Below are positions 33,358-42,018 of a stretch of DNA of 64,000 nt, in pieces. The DNA is taken from positions 1,426,001-1,490,000 of the forward strand of contig JAXGSB010000001.1 of assembly GCA_040765295.1 (NCBI GenBank), written 5' to 3'. The translations under genes and the position numbers were made by a program. The DNA comes from Scatomorpha sp040765295. GTDB lineage: Bacteria; Bacillota; Clostridia; Oscillospirales; Oscillospiraceae. A model generated the notes under the pieces. It was not told where the DNA came from and searched no databases. It saw only the letters and a list, made by a program, of their open reading frames with translations. How positions within the stretch are numbered: position 1 is the stretch's first letter; each line of letters starts with the position of its first letter.

Positions 33358-33396
33358 TCTTACACCTCTTTGTTTATCTTTCTATCTTTTTTCATT

Positions 33397-34257
33397 CTAT
33401 CTTTTTTTTGCCTTGACGACACGAAGCACTCCGCGTGTATCCCGAACCGATTCCACATCGTAAAGGCCGCTGAGGCGCATGAGCTCCTCTACCTTTAGGG
33501 CCTGATCTTCACCGACCTCTACCATAATCTCGCCGCCCGGCCTTATTACACTTAGCCATCGGGAAAATATCTCCCTGTAGAAGTCGAGTCCGTCTTCGCC
33601 TCCGTCGAGCGCCCAGATGGGCTCGTAATCTCTGACCGAGCCTTCGAGCTCAAGTATTTCTATTGTCGGGATATAGGGCGGATTGGAGACCACAAGATCG
33701 AAGCTTCCTATCATCATCGGCGGCCCGTCTTTAATGTCGGCCGTTATGAAGCTGACTCTTTCACTAGCGCGGTTTAAAACGGCATTCTCCCTTGCCTTCC
33801 GGATTGCCTTTTCGCTCACGTCCAAAAGCACAATCTGCGTTTTAGGAAGGAGCTTTGCTATAGCTATGCCGACACAGCCGCTTCCGCAACCCAGATCCAA
33901 GACCCTGGCGTCCATCTTTCTGCCGTTTAAGCTCTGTTCGGCCTCCTTTACAAGCAGCTCCGTATCTATTCTCGGGATTAAAACAGATCTGTCTACCTTA
34001 AATGGAAATCCGTAGAACTCCCAGCTCCCGGTGATATAGGCGATGGGCTCACCCTCGAGTCGGCGCCCTAAAAGCTGTCTGACCTTCTTTTCGTAGCTGC
34101 GCGAGGTATAGAGGCTCATATCTCTTAAAAGCTCGGCTGTCGACTTCTCGGCAGCTCCCGCCAAGAGCAACCGAGCCTCGAGAGAGTTTGCCTTTATGCC
34201 AGCGCCGCGAAGCGCGTTTCTAACCTCGATATAGAGTTGGCTGTATGTCTTTGCCAT
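33397..34257 (-). CDS. prmC: Release factor glutamine methyltransferase
   Basis: A 286-residue SAM methyltransferase. It has the N-terminal helical domain, the SAM loop VLDLGCGSGCVGIAIA near residue 117 and the signature VVSNPPYIPT near 187, whose NPPY binds the target Gln. It methylates the GGQ motif of release factors 1 and 2. Start ATG 34257 has GGAG 7 bases before it; the longer frame to 34284 overlaps the DUF1385 gene. prfA is not adjacent. Confidence 0.93.
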   Translation of the reverse strand: MAKTYSQLYIEVRNALRGAGIKANSLEARLLLAGAAEKSTAELLRDMSLYTSRSYEKKVRQLLGRRLEGEPIAYITGSWEFYGFPFKVDRSVLIPRIDTELLVKEAEQSLNGRKMDARVLDLGCGSGCVGIAIAKLLPKTQIVLLDVSEKAIRKARENAVLNRASERVSFITADIKDGPPMMIGSFDLVVSNPPYIPTIEILELEGSVRDYEPIWALDGGEDGLDFYREIFSRWLSVIRPGGEIMVEVGEDQALKVEELMRLSGLYDVESVRDTRGVLRVVKAKKR

Positions 34258-34273
34258 AATAAAACTCCGATTT

Positions 34274-35215
34274 TTACCAAGCATCCTTGCCGCTTTCGGC
34301 AGGTATTACTCTCTTAAGCGCTAAAATTGCGCACTCTATCATTTCATCGTCGGGTTCGTTCGTTGTGAGCCTCTGCAAAAGCCTGCCGGGGGCCGACAGT
34401 ATTTTGGCCAATGGCTTTTCACAGTTTGCGCCGACCCAGTGATTTATCTCGTAGGCTATTCCGACTAGAATCGGAAGCAGCAGTATTCTGAACAAAATTC
34501 TTATTAAAGTGTTTTGAAATCTGATTAAAAAGCCTAGAAAAATGCCCAGAATTACAACCACAATCAAGAAACTTGTGCCGCAGCGCGGATGAAAGCGGGA
34601 CTGCTTTCTGACATTTTCGACTGTGAGTTCCTCACAGTTTTCGTAGCAGAATATGCTCTTGTGTTCGGCGCCGTGATAGCCGAAGACTCTCTGCATATCG
34701 GGAAGTTTGGAGCAGGCATACAGGTAGAGGAAGAAAATAATTAACTTCAAAACACCCTCTGCAAAACTTCTTAAAAAGAGGTTTTTTCCGATTATCGGGA
34801 AAAGTCCGGAAATAAAGGTCGGCAGGAATGTAAATAGAAAGATTGCCAAAAAAAGTCCGATTATAAGAGCGAGAGCCATAAAGAGCTTTTCGGCTTTTTT
34901 TACTCCAAGTTTTTCCCCGAGCCACTTTTCGAACTTTGAACTTTCTTCTGTTTCTGCCGTCTGCAGTGAAGCAGAGAACGTCAGTGCATTCATTCCATGC
35001 TGCAGAGATGTGAAGAGAACCGCTATTCCCCTTAAAAACGGCTTTGTAAAAATGGGGTGTTTTTCCTTGAGCGGGACAATATCTTCTGTTTTTTCCTCGA
35101 TTCCCTCAGGGGTTCTGCACACTATCGCCTGCCTATCAGGTCCCCTCATAAGTATTCCCTCTATAAGCGCCTGTCCGCCAATTGAGGTTTTAAATTCGCA
35201 CTTTTCTTCAGCCAT
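34274..35215 (-). CDS. DUF1385 family membrane protein
   Basis: A 313-residue DUF1385 protein. The N-terminus reads IGGQALIEGILMRGPDR, the family hallmark. About four membrane segments follow, with conserved YHGAEHKSIFCYEN and RFHPRCGTSFL patches that look like a metal or active site at the membrane. It is regularly encoded beside prmC and prfA in Bacillota, but the function is unknown. Its ATG overlaps the histidine kinase stop (TAATG). Confidence 0.88.
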   Translation of the reverse strand: MAEEKCEFKTSIGGQALIEGILMRGPDRQAIVCRTPEGIEEKTEDIVPLKEKHPIFTKPFLRGIAVLFTSLQHGMNALTFSASLQTAETEESSKFEKWLGEKLGVKKAEKLFMALALIIGLFLAIFLFTFLPTFISGLFPIIGKNLFLRSFAEGVLKLIIFFLYLYACSKLPDMQRVFGYHGAEHKSIFCYENCEELTVENVRKQSRFHPRCGTSFLIVVVILGIFLGFLIRFQNTLIRILFRILLLPILVGIAYEINHWVGANCEKPLAKILSAPGRLLQRLTTNEPDDEMIECAILALKRVIPAESGKDAW

Positions 35216-36282
35216 TAATTGCTCACACTTTTTTCCGAAACTATCGGCAGAAGTATTTTTACCAAAACTCCGCCATCATCGGCATTTTCTATTATAAGTT
35301 CTCCCTTGTGTCTCATTATTATCTCGTCGCAGACGGCAAGTCCTATGCCGCTTCCGCGTTGTTTGCCCTGTCCTTTATAAAAGCGTTCCTTGACATGGGG
35401 AAGATCTTCCTGCAAAATGCCGGGACCGAAGTCTCTTACAGATATCTTTACATATTCGCCTGCCGACTTGATTTTAAGAACCAGCTTTTTGCCGCTTTTG
35501 CCGTATTTCAGGGCGTTGTCGATTACATTCAGGAGCACTTGCTTCAGCCTGCGCGGGTCTCCGCTCACCGGCGGAACACCCTCGGGCGGCGCGGTGTAGC
35601 TTATTTCAAAGTCATCTTTCTTAAGCAGTTCGTCATAGGTGAAAACAATTTCATCTAAAATGTCGCACATGTCCACCGATTCGATGTTAAGAGTAAAGCG
35701 GCCGTTGCGAATCCTGGAAAACTCCAAAAGCTCCTCGACCATATTGGTGAGCCTTCCTGCCTCGCTGTTTATTATCTCTATTCCTCTTCTTGAATCGTCT
35801 TTGTCGAGTTCGCCCTCTATGAGCAGTGTCTCACTCCAGCCCTTGATGACGGTAAGGGGTGTTCTCAGCTCATGAGAAACCGAAGAGACAAACTCTGTCT
35901 GAGTCTTCTCCGATTCACTGAGGCGAAGCGAAAGCTGGTTTAAAACCATCATCACATCACCTATCTCATCTAGGCTCCTGACTTCGTTGATATCGCCGTA
36001 GCTTCCGGCGGAAATGTGTCTGGCAAAGTCGCCAAGGCCTATGAGCGGACTTATGAGTTTATCTCTGAGCCAGAAATTGGACAGGCCGAGTATTAAAACA
36101 GCGGCAAAAGTGAAAAAACCTGCCCAAAATCCCTCTTCGCGAAAAGCGAAGTATTCTATCAACACGACAAATATCATCGCTGCCGAGCTCAAATAAAACC
36201 AAGTGCCTGACAAACCTCTCAGCCAGTCGGGCAATTGGAATTTTTCTTTTTCGAGTTCTGTTAATTCTTCCTGTACTTGCAT
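35215..36282 (-). CDS. Sensor histidine kinase
   Basis: A 355-residue membrane kinase. Two membrane segments lie near residues 25-65 with almost no extracellular loop, so it probably senses signals in or at the membrane. A HAMP-like linker is followed by the HisKA motif FVSSVSHELRTPLTVIKGW (phospho-His near 137) and the ATPase domain with NVIDNALKYG, VRDFGPGI and GSGIGLAVC. It acts on the response regulator encoded just upstream. ATG 36282 is 2 bases after that gene; the earlier in-frame start at 36315 overlaps it. Confidence 0.9.
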   Translation of the reverse strand: MQVQEELTELEKEKFQLPDWLRGLSGTWFYLSSAAMIFVVLIEYFAFREEGFWAGFFTFAAVLILGLSNFWLRDKLISPLIGLGDFARHISAGSYGDINEVRSLDEIGDVMMVLNQLSLRLSESEKTQTEFVSSVSHELRTPLTVIKGWSETLLIEGELDKDDSRRGIEIINSEAGRLTNMVEELLEFSRIRNGRFTLNIESVDMCDILDEIVFTYDELLKKDDFEISYTAPPEGVPPVSGDPRRLKQVLLNVIDNALKYGKSGKKLVLKIKSAGEYVKISVRDFGPGILQEDLPHVKERFYKGQGKQRGSGIGLAVCDEIIMRHKGELIIENADDGGVLVKILLPIVSEKSVSN

Positions 36283-36284
36283 TA

Positions 36285-36971
36285 TTAGGTTCCGAATTTG
36301 TACCCGTATCCCCAAATCGTGGATATGTAGGTCGGAGCCGTGGCATCATCTTCTATCTTTAATCTGAGCCTTCTTATGTTGACATCCACTATTTTGAGGT
36401 CGCCCGTATACTCGCTTCCCCAGACGTCTTGCAGTATCTCGTCTCTGGAAAGCGCCTTGCCTTTGTTTTTCATGAAATAATGCATGATGGCAAACTCTGT
36501 TTGAGTGAGCTTGAGCCTTTTTTCATTTTTATCGATAGTTCTGTTGCGTACGTTCAACCTGAAGGGGCCGTAGCTTATAAGCTCTTCCTCCGGCTCTTCA
36601 TTTGAATCTAAGCGCCTGGCAACCGCATCTATCCTCGCCATAAGTTCGGCAACCGAAAACGGTTTGGTTATATAGTCGTCCGCTCCCGTCATAAGACCTG
36701 TTATCTTATCCATCTCCTGCCCCATGGCTGTGAGCATAATAATGCCCATTTTAGAGCCGGAAGCTCTGATTTTTCTGCACACTTCAAAACCGTCTATACC
36801 GGGAAGCATTACATCCAAAACCGCAATGGCAATATCACTATTCTTCGAGAGCAGCTCGAGAGCTTCCTCCCCGCTGCCCGCTTCTATAGGCATGTAGCCT
36901 GAACGCCTTAAATTAATTACAACAAAATCACGAATATCGGTCTCATCCTCAAGTACCAGTACCTTCTTCAT
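36285..36971 (-). CDS. OmpR-family response regulator
   Basis: A 228-residue regulator. The receiver domain has VLEDETDIRD (acidic pocket), phospho-acceptor Asp in AVLDVMLPGIDG near residue 53 and Lys in DDYITKPF near 104. A C-terminal winged helix follows, with TQTEFAIMHYFMKNKGKALSRDEI and the terminal YISTIWGYGYKFG. It works with the kinase at 35215-36282. The gene heads the long operon to pgsA. An extended -10 element TGCTATAAT (minus strand, TATAAT at 37010-37005) is the likely promoter. The stimulus is unknown. Confidence 0.92.
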   Translation of the reverse strand: MKKVLVLEDETDIRDFVVINLRRSGYMPIEAGSGEEALELLSKNSDIAIAVLDVMLPGIDGFEVCRKIRASGSKMGIIMLTAMGQEMDKITGLMTGADDYITKPFSVAELMARIDAVARRLDSNEEPEEELISYGPFRLNVRNRTIDKNEKRLKLTQTEFAIMHYFMKNKGKALSRDEILQDVWGSEYTGDLKIVDVNIRRLRLKIEDDATAPTYISTIWGYGYKFGT

Positions 36972-37101
36972 TCATGTCACACCACCTATCAACTATTCAG
37001 TGTGATTATAGCATATTCGTAATCTTTTTGGTAGCTTGAAATTGCAATTTGTAGTATAATTTATACAAAGTAAAACAAGCGATTTGCTGAGGCATGGACT
37101 T

Positions 37102-37704
37102 TTGATTGGACTCTACATCTGCGACATTAATAATCTGAGAAACACCGCTCCTTTCTCCTTTTTGAGCAAAAGAGAGGCTGAGAGTGTTTTTTCACGCGCT
37201 CTTTTATTCAAGTCCCTCGCCGCTGTGTTTGAGCTTAAAACCCTTCCGGACATTATCTTTGATGAAAACGGAAAGCCTTGCTTTAAAGAGGCTTGCGGAA
37301 TTCATTTTTCCTTAAGCCACAGCGGGGATTTTGTGGCTGCGGCGGTCTCGGATGTCCCCTGCGGTGTGGATATTGAGAAAAAAAAGTCGAGGCCCGAACG
37401 CTTTATCAATAAAATCATGGAAAACGAGAGCTTGGATACGGAATTTTACGAGCTCTGGTGTCTTAAAGAGGCTTATTTTAAGCTTATGGGCACAGGTGGG
37501 CTTCTTAGGCCTTCGGGGATTTTTATTAAAGACGAAAAAATCTGTGGTCCCGACGGCAACTCTGCGGGAAAGGTTTTTACTACTGTTCCCGGCTATGCTC
37601 TGGCTGTTTTTTCTTTCGACCCTGAGCTTCCGGATGAGCCTCTTATCATATCTTCTGAGGAGCTTTTTGATTCGGCTCTCTGTGTACTTGACATGAGGCA
37701 CTGA
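37102..37704 (+). CDS. 4'-phosphopantetheinyl transferase, Sfp-like
   Basis: A 200-residue Sfp-type transferase. The conserved HFSLSHSGDFVAAAVSD near residue 73, GVDIEKKK (magnesium Asp and Glu) near 92 and WCLKEAYFKLMGTG near 124 are all present. It attaches phosphopantetheine to carrier proteins. Length fits the Sfp group rather than AcpS, but it may still serve the fatty-acid carrier. I chose TTG 37102 with GAGG 9 bases before it; the frame also offers TTG 37084. A TATAAT lies at 37055-37060 without a clear -35. Confidence 0.85.
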   Translation: MIGLYICDINNLRNTAPFSFLSKREAESVFSRALLFKSLAAVFELKTLPDIIFDENGKPCFKEACGIHFSLSHSGDFVAAAVSDVPCGVDIEKKKSRPERFINKIMENESLDTEFYELWCLKEAYFKLMGTGGLLRPSGIFIKDEKICGPDGNSAGKVFTTVPGYALAVFSFDPELPDEPLIISSEELFDSALCVLDMRH

Positions 37705-37716
37705 AGATGCTAGTAT
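37688..37716 (+). promoter_or_regulatory. Promoter of the FMN riboswitch-ribU transcript
   Basis: TTGACA at 37688-37693, 17-base spacer, TAGTAT at 37711-37716. The -35 box lies in the last codons of the transferase gene. Confidence 0.7.
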
Positions 37717-37739
37717 CATATACGACAAACGAATATATT

Positions 37740-37843
37740 ATCTTCAGGGCAGGGTGAGAGTCCCTACCGGCGGTAAAGTCCGCGAGCGCAAGCAGATTCG
37801 GTGCAACTCCGAAACCGACAGTATAGTCTGGATGGAAGAAGAT
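37740..37843 (+). promoter_or_regulatory. FMN riboswitch (RFN element)
   Basis: The conserved RFN core is plain: AGGGCAGGGTGAGAGTCCCT, ACCGGCGGTAAAGTCCGCGA, then GATTCGGTGCAACTCCGA and CCGACAGTATAGTCTGGATG. The closing helix pairs ATCTTC (37740-37745) with GAAGAT (37838-37843). FMN binding should favour the terminator at 37862-37899 and switch off ribU. Confidence 0.97.
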
Positions 37844-37861
37844 GTGTTAATATGTTTTATT

Positions 37862-37899
37862 ATTAACGCCCGAAGATATTTTCGGGCGTTAATTTTTTT
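37862..37899 (+). terminator. Riboswitch-controlled terminator
   Basis: A 13-base-pair stem (37862-37874 with 37881-37893) followed by TTTTTTT, placed between the riboswitch and the ribU ribosome site. Confidence 0.9.
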
Positions 37900-37912
37900 C
37901 GGAGGTATTTGA

Positions 37913-38647
37913 ATGGATAAGATTAAAGAATCTTTGGTCTTCGTCGTGGTGGTAGTTTTAACTGTTCTTTTCCTACACCTTGTGGCTCTCTTTTTTGAAA
38001 AAAAGGTTTTTCCCCAGCAAATCCGATCTGTTTCGAGAACGAAAAAGCTCTCTCTTACCGCAATGTTTGCCGCCCTTAGCGGCGTTCTCATGAGCTTTGA
38101 GGTTCCGCTCCCCTTTGCTCCTCCCTTCTATCAGCTGGATATAAGCGAGCTTCCCATACTCATGCTCTCGCTCTATCTCGGCCCCGTGGCCGGAGTCAGC
38201 GGCGAATTGCTAAAAGTGCTTGTGAAACTTCTCATCAAGGGAACAAGCACTGCCTTTGTCGGCGATTTTGCAAACTTCCTGATAGGCGTTTCCATGATAC
38301 TGCCCGCCACTCTTTTCTATCATTGGAGGAAAACATTAAAAAGAGCTATTTGGAGTCTTGTTTTGGGCAGTGCTGTTATGACTGTCTTTGGAAGCATGCT
38401 CAACGCCTTCTATCTCGTTCCCAAGTTTGCGGTGATGTTCGGTTTGCCTTTAGAGGCAATCATTGCCATGGGCACTGCGGTAAACTCCTCAATAACAAGC
38501 CTCAACACCCTTGTGCTATATGCTGTAGTTCCCTTCAATCTCCTTAAGTCATTTATTGTTTCTTTCCTCACCTACTTCCTCTATAAGAGAGTTGAAAAAA
38601 TCCTATTTAAGGAAAAACCTATAAAGTCCGATGCGGCAGTAAAATAA
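37913..38647 (+). CDS. ribU: Riboflavin ECF transporter substrate-binding subunit RibU
   Basis: A 244-residue membrane protein with about six segments. The ECF S-component region begins TKKLSLTAMFAALSGVLM near residue 43 and has FYQLDISELPILMLSLYLGP near 79, the riboflavin-binding stretch of RibU. An extra N-terminal membrane helix precedes it, longer than in typical RibU of about 200 residues. The FMN riboswitch upstream supports riboflavin as the substrate. The energising EcfAAT proteins are not encoded here. GGAGG precedes the ATG. Confidence 0.92.
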   Translation: MDKIKESLVFVVVVVLTVLFLHLVALFFEKKVFPQQIRSVSRTKKLSLTAMFAALSGVLMSFEVPLPFAPPFYQLDISELPILMLSLYLGPVAGVSGELLKVLVKLLIKGTSTAFVGDFANFLIGVSMILPATLFYHWRKTLKRAIWSLVLGSAVMTVFGSMLNAFYLVPKFAVMFGLPLEAIIAMGTAVNSSITSLNTLVLYAVVPFNLLKSFIVSFLTYFLYKRVEKILFKEKPIKSDAAVK

Positions 38648-38677
38648 ACCCGGCTTTCATCCTATAATTCCAATTGC

Positions 38678-38710
38678 AAAAGGCTCCCGTTTTTTTGACG
38701 GGAGCCTTTT
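38678..38710. terminator. Bidirectional terminator between ribU and cassette A
   Basis: Stem AAAAGGCTCCCGT (38678-38690) with ACGGGAGCCTTTT (38698-38710) flanked by A and T runs. It ends ribU on the plus strand and the dehydratase cassette on the minus strand. Confidence 0.85.
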
Positions 38711-38723
38711 GTGATTAAACTTC

Positions 38724-38936
38724 TTAGATTCTTCTGTCTCTTACCTGCTTGTCGTAGTGCTTGTTGAGCAAGGGATAAATCACATAGTAGATGAGCTTGT
38801 TCTCAAGATTGAAGAAATAGAGAATAAAGGTGCCTAAGAAAAGTCCGAACACCATGAGCAAAAGCTTGCCGAGGAATTTGGCTACAGGGCAGCCCGCCTT
38901 AGACTTTTTCTTATTTTTTTTACGAAAAATTTTCAT
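38724..38936 (-). CDS. Small membrane protein of dehydratase cassette A
   Basis: A 70-residue protein with a very basic N-terminus (KIFRKKNKKKSK), one membrane helix at about residues 24-42 and the C-terminal stretch IYYVIYPLLNKHYDKQVRDR. The same pattern (FYFVEPMLDKHYSKLKRRD) is in the product of 55645-55878, which occupies the same place in cassette B. I do not know the family. Start ATG 38936 is behind AAGGAAT. Its fixed position after the two subunits suggests it anchors or assists the dehydratase complex; that is inference. Confidence 0.8.
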   Translation of the reverse strand: MKIFRKKNKKKSKAGCPVAKFLGKLLLMVFGLFLGTFILYFFNLENKLIYYVIYPLLNKHYDKQVRDRRI

Positions 38937-38952
38937 GATTTGATTCCTTTCC

Positions 38953-40557
38953 TTACCAAGCGAGCGAGTCGTCGAAGTCAACGAGAGTCTCGTCTAAGGG
39001 TTTCTCGTTCAGGACTACGGACATATATCCGTTGACACGTTCGCGCATTTCGCGCCTGGAGACCGTTCTGCTGTCTTCGAGATCGTGCTCGATGAAAATG
39101 AAGTGGAAGCCGAGGTCTCTCGCCTGCTCCTCTAAGAGAGCGTGGACACCGTTCATGCCCTTGCAGGCTATATTGTCGTTGCAAAGAACCATGTCGCAGT
39201 TGAACTTTGTTGCCCAGTCCCAAACGGCATTGATGTTGTCCCAGCCTCCAACGGCGTGGTGACGCATGACTGCCTTTTCGGAGAAGAGCGCCAAGTCCTT
39301 TATGGCCTCTTCGGGGTCTTCCGTGTTTATCATATTGTGACCCATGGTGCTGTCCATGTTGAGAACTATGTCGATACCCCAGCAGTTCATTATCCATGTC
39401 GGGAAATCGGTATAGTAGACGGCGGAGGGTCCCCAAAGGAAGGCGCGATGGCGTGCCTTGCCTTGGAACGGCTTATACTTTTTCTCATAGTACTTGCGCA
39501 TCATCTTTATAACTTTGCGGTCGTTCACTGTGACCAGATCCTCAAGTCCGCAGGAAACCGCCCAGACATAGAGACGATAGAGCGTTTCGGCTATGCCGCA
39601 GAGAATGGAGTGACCTGTTTTGAAGATGTCCCACTTCTCGAGCTCTATTGTATTCTGCTCGTTCATGTGCTTGGCGCGGGCAAACATAGCATCCCAATCG
39701 TATTTCACACCATACTGCTCTTCTATAAAAGCGATTGCGTCTTTGAGCACCTGTGTGGAGTAGGGATGCGCGCCCGGCTCGTTGTGAATCATCGCCATGG
39801 TTACGGGAAAATCGGGTAAGTCATAGCTTTCGAAGCGGCGGCGCTGGAACATGCTTGTTGCCTCGCTGGCGTTGCAGGGCATATTTGTTGTGAGGACCGC
39901 CTTGCCGAAAATCGGAAATGCATCATCAAAGGCAACGCCTGTCTCGGCAGCGCAGCGTGAGCAGACGTCGGCAGGCAGACCGAAACTTTCGGCTATATCA
40001 ATGTATTTGGGCTGCAGATGCTGGTCGATATCGCAGATGATGAACTCGGGCAGAGTTTGAATCGGGAAAGGTATTAAGGTCGGGAAACCTGCCAAAAAGA
40101 GCGGGGGCAGAACCTCATCCATCGGAACTATCTTATCTGTCAGAGGTCCGCCGCCGAATCTTCTGTCGTTTCTGAGAGCCATGGCTATCTTCTTTGTCAG
40201 ACTGGCCACGATGACATGCATGTTCAGGTGGGCAACTCTGAGCTCGGGACCGCGGAAACCTTCAAAAAGCCTGTCGATAAAGGCAAAGGTACCCAAGTAG
40301 GAGCCCATCCACCTATACTCCCAGAAGCCAAGCATGATGTGTACAGGGGCCGATGCAACCATGGCGCCCATCGCCATTAAGTTGCGGAGCCAGCGGTAAT
40401 AGTCATATAAGGTGTCTTCAACTCCGCGCCATTCGCGGTATTTGGCTATGCCTGTTTTGTCGTAATATCTGCTCCTTAGACCGCCGACACCGTTTTTTGC
40501 CTGCCACAGCGGATCGTGCTTTTCGAGCAGCTTGTCAATAGCTTTTATTATTTTCAT
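38953..40557 (-). CDS. 2-hydroxyacyl-CoA dehydratase family protein, large subunit, cassette A
   Basis: A 534-residue protein that I place, with caution, in the 2-hydroxyacyl-CoA dehydratase D-component family. The first 120 residues form an added domain (REWRGVEDTLYDYYRWL and an aromatic, helical stretch) not seen in HgdA. Conserved Cys appear in LPADVCSRCAAETG, TTNMPCNASEAT and CNDNIACKGMNG, the last resembling the cluster motif of these enzymes, and all are kept in the paralogue at 55891-57492. It ends LVDFDDSLAW. Classical members bind a 4Fe-4S cluster and remove water from acyl-CoA by ketyl radical chemistry after activation by an ATPase. No activator is in the window and the substrate is unknown. 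Confidence 0.7.
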   Translation of the reverse strand: MKIIKAIDKLLEKHDPLWQAKNGVGGLRSRYYDKTGIAKYREWRGVEDTLYDYYRWLRNLMAMGAMVASAPVHIMLGFWEYRWMGSYLGTFAFIDRLFEGFRGPELRVAHLNMHVIVASLTKKIAMALRNDRRFGGGPLTDKIVPMDEVLPPLFLAGFPTLIPFPIQTLPEFIICDIDQHLQPKYIDIAESFGLPADVCSRCAAETGVAFDDAFPIFGKAVLTTNMPCNASEATSMFQRRRFESYDLPDFPVTMAMIHNEPGAHPYSTQVLKDAIAFIEEQYGVKYDWDAMFARAKHMNEQNTIELEKWDIFKTGHSILCGIAETLYRLYVWAVSCGLEDLVTVNDRKVIKMMRKYYEKKYKPFQGKARHRAFLWGPSAVYYTDFPTWIMNCWGIDIVLNMDSTMGHNMINTEDPEEAIKDLALFSEKAVMRHHAVGGWDNINAVWDWATKFNCDMVLCNDNIACKGMNGVHALLEEQARDLGFHFIFIEHDLEDSRTVSRREMRERVNGYMSVVLNEKPLDETLVDFDDSLAW

Positions 40558-40572
40558 CTTTTCCTCCTAGCC

Positions 40573-41754
40573 TCAAGAATTGATTTTCTTGATTTCCAGA
40601 CTTTCAATAAAGGCTTGGAAACGTGTGCGGAGCTGTCCGATCGAGCCGATGGAGTATTCCTTTTCAATCGTGCAGGTGGGAACACCCATCTCATTGGTGA
40701 GCACATGAGAAGCAAGAACCTTTTCATAGCTCCAGAATTCGCAGAACTTCATGTTCTGATATATGACGCCGTCAGCTTTAAACTCATCCACCAGGCGCTT
40801 GATTTCGTCGTGGCGCTGGTCAATCTTCATGCCGTCCATAAATCTTGCGCACTGGTTCCAGTGCTGATAGTGGCGGCAAATGGCCTCGAACGCGCTCTCC
40901 CCCTCGCGAATTTCTATCTCCTCACGGCTCGGGAAGCTGCCGAAACAGTATCTGTCGGCAACGACCATGGCGCCGCAGGTCTCGAGGAGCTTTGTGAACT
41001 CGGGATCGTCTATCTCGCTGCCTGCCAACACAACACGCGCGCGGAAAGGAAATTCCGGTTCGGGCCTGCGGGTTTTGACCTCTTCAACTGTCTCCTTGAG
41101 ATACGGGAGAATGAGTTCGTGGGGACATACCTGCGACACAAGCTGAATAAGATGGAATTCATATCCTGTAATCGGAGGATTTTCGAGTTTGCGGAAATTG
41201 CCGAGCTCGGTAATGACACGGCTAAGTTCGTTGTGTCTCTCGATGGCGCGCTTTAATGCCTCTTCCGAAACATCAACGCCGAAGCGTCCTTCAAGCTGGT
41301 CTAAGACCTTGAGCTTAAGCTGCGCCATGTAGTAGTCGAGGGATGTTCTGTCTCCCTTGAGGGGAGGATCGATAATTGTGACGAAAAAATTCTCGTTCTT
41401 AACCGGATCAATCAGGAAGAAATGCTCTTGCATACGCTCCATGGCGGCGCAGCTCTCGGCTCCGAACAGCGCGCTGAGATAGTTGTAGCCGCCCTCGATT
41501 CCGCGCTCCAAGATCGCTCTCACATAGGGACAGTTGCGATTTGTCATGTAGTATGTCGCCATATCCGTCGAGGTTGTGCGAGGCGCGCGCAGGCGTGTGG
41601 AAAAGCAGCCTTCCAGATTCATCAGAATCTCCGGGATATAATAACAGTTATATCCCAATGCAATCTTACCTTCTTTGACCGCCTTCGTAACAAGCTCATT
41701 CTGAGCCTCTTGCAACAGGTCTTCAAAGTAAATCAGATGCTTCAGGTCTTTCAT
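40573..41754 (-). CDS. 2-hydroxyacyl-CoA dehydratase family protein, small subunit, cassette A
   Basis: A 393-residue protein of the HgdB/BcrB-like family. The pattern ALGYNCYYIPEILMNLEGCF near residues 31-50 matches the first cluster Cys region, TNRNC near 71 the second, and MKFCEFWSYEK near 340 the third. The C-terminus TIEKEYSIGSIGQLRTRFQAF is typical of the family. It is encoded directly before the large subunit (15-base gap), with AAGGGGG before its ATG. The paralogue at 57492-58679 aligns throughout. Which acyl-CoA or other substrate it acts on cannot be told from sequence. Confidence 0.8.
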   Translation of the reverse strand: MKDLKHLIYFEDLLQEAQNELVTKAVKEGKIALGYNCYYIPEILMNLEGCFSTRLRAPRTTSTDMATYYMTNRNCPYVRAILERGIEGGYNYLSALFGAESCAAMERMQEHFFLIDPVKNENFFVTIIDPPLKGDRTSLDYYMAQLKLKVLDQLEGRFGVDVSEEALKRAIERHNELSRVITELGNFRKLENPPITGYEFHLIQLVSQVCPHELILPYLKETVEEVKTRRPEPEFPFRARVVLAGSEIDDPEFTKLLETCGAMVVADRYCFGSFPSREEIEIREGESAFEAICRHYQHWNQCARFMDGMKIDQRHDEIKRLVDEFKADGVIYQNMKFCEFWSYEKVLASHVLTNEMGVPTCTIEKEYSIGSIGQLRTRFQAFIESLEIKKINS

Positions 41755-41824
41755 TTTCAGCCCCCTTGCTAAAATTTGTCATGATTTTATTGTTGGCTTG
41801 AACACAAGCCCTTCATTCCATCGT

Positions 41825-41853
41825 ATCTTATAACAATGTGTTAAAATTGTCAA
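41825..41853 (-). promoter_or_regulatory. Promoter of dehydratase cassette A
   Basis: Minus-strand TTGACA (41853-41848), 17-base spacer, TAAGAT (41830-41825), about 70 bases before the first ATG. Confidence 0.65.
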
Positions 41854-41915
41854 TCTATTTTTGATAAATCAGTATTTTGTTTTCATACTGGTAAATCACA
41901 ATTCACACATTTAAA

Positions 41916-41940
41916 GCACTGCCTTCTGTGAGGGCAGTGC
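41916..41940 (-). terminator. Possible terminator after nadE
   Basis: Stem GCACTGCC/GGCAGTGC (41916-41923 with 41933-41940), followed on the minus strand by TTTAAA. The U run is short. The remaining sequence of 41754-42018 shows no gene. Confidence 0.45.
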
Positions 41941-42018
41941 CGAAGTTTTTCTTTAAGCCAAAACTGATGGGCATGAAAAATCCGAAATCAGGAGTAATCG
42001 CCTGTAAGCGCTATCCGG

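Noticed and set aside
33358..33396. LexA box before recA
   Set aside because: The gap is too short and holds no palindrome of the CGAAC-N4-GTTCG type.
37055..37060. Full promoter for the phosphopantetheinyl transferase gene
   Set aside because: TATAAT is present, but no acceptable -35 at 16-18 bases; listed only in the gene entry.
39142..39819. 225-codon plus-strand frame opposite the large dehydratase subunit
   Set aside because: Antisense shadow of a gene that is conserved with its paralogue.
40516..41256. 246-codon plus-strand frame opposite the small dehydratase subunit
   Set aside because: Antisense shadow; similar mirror frames appear over the paralogous cassette, as expected from shared codon use.
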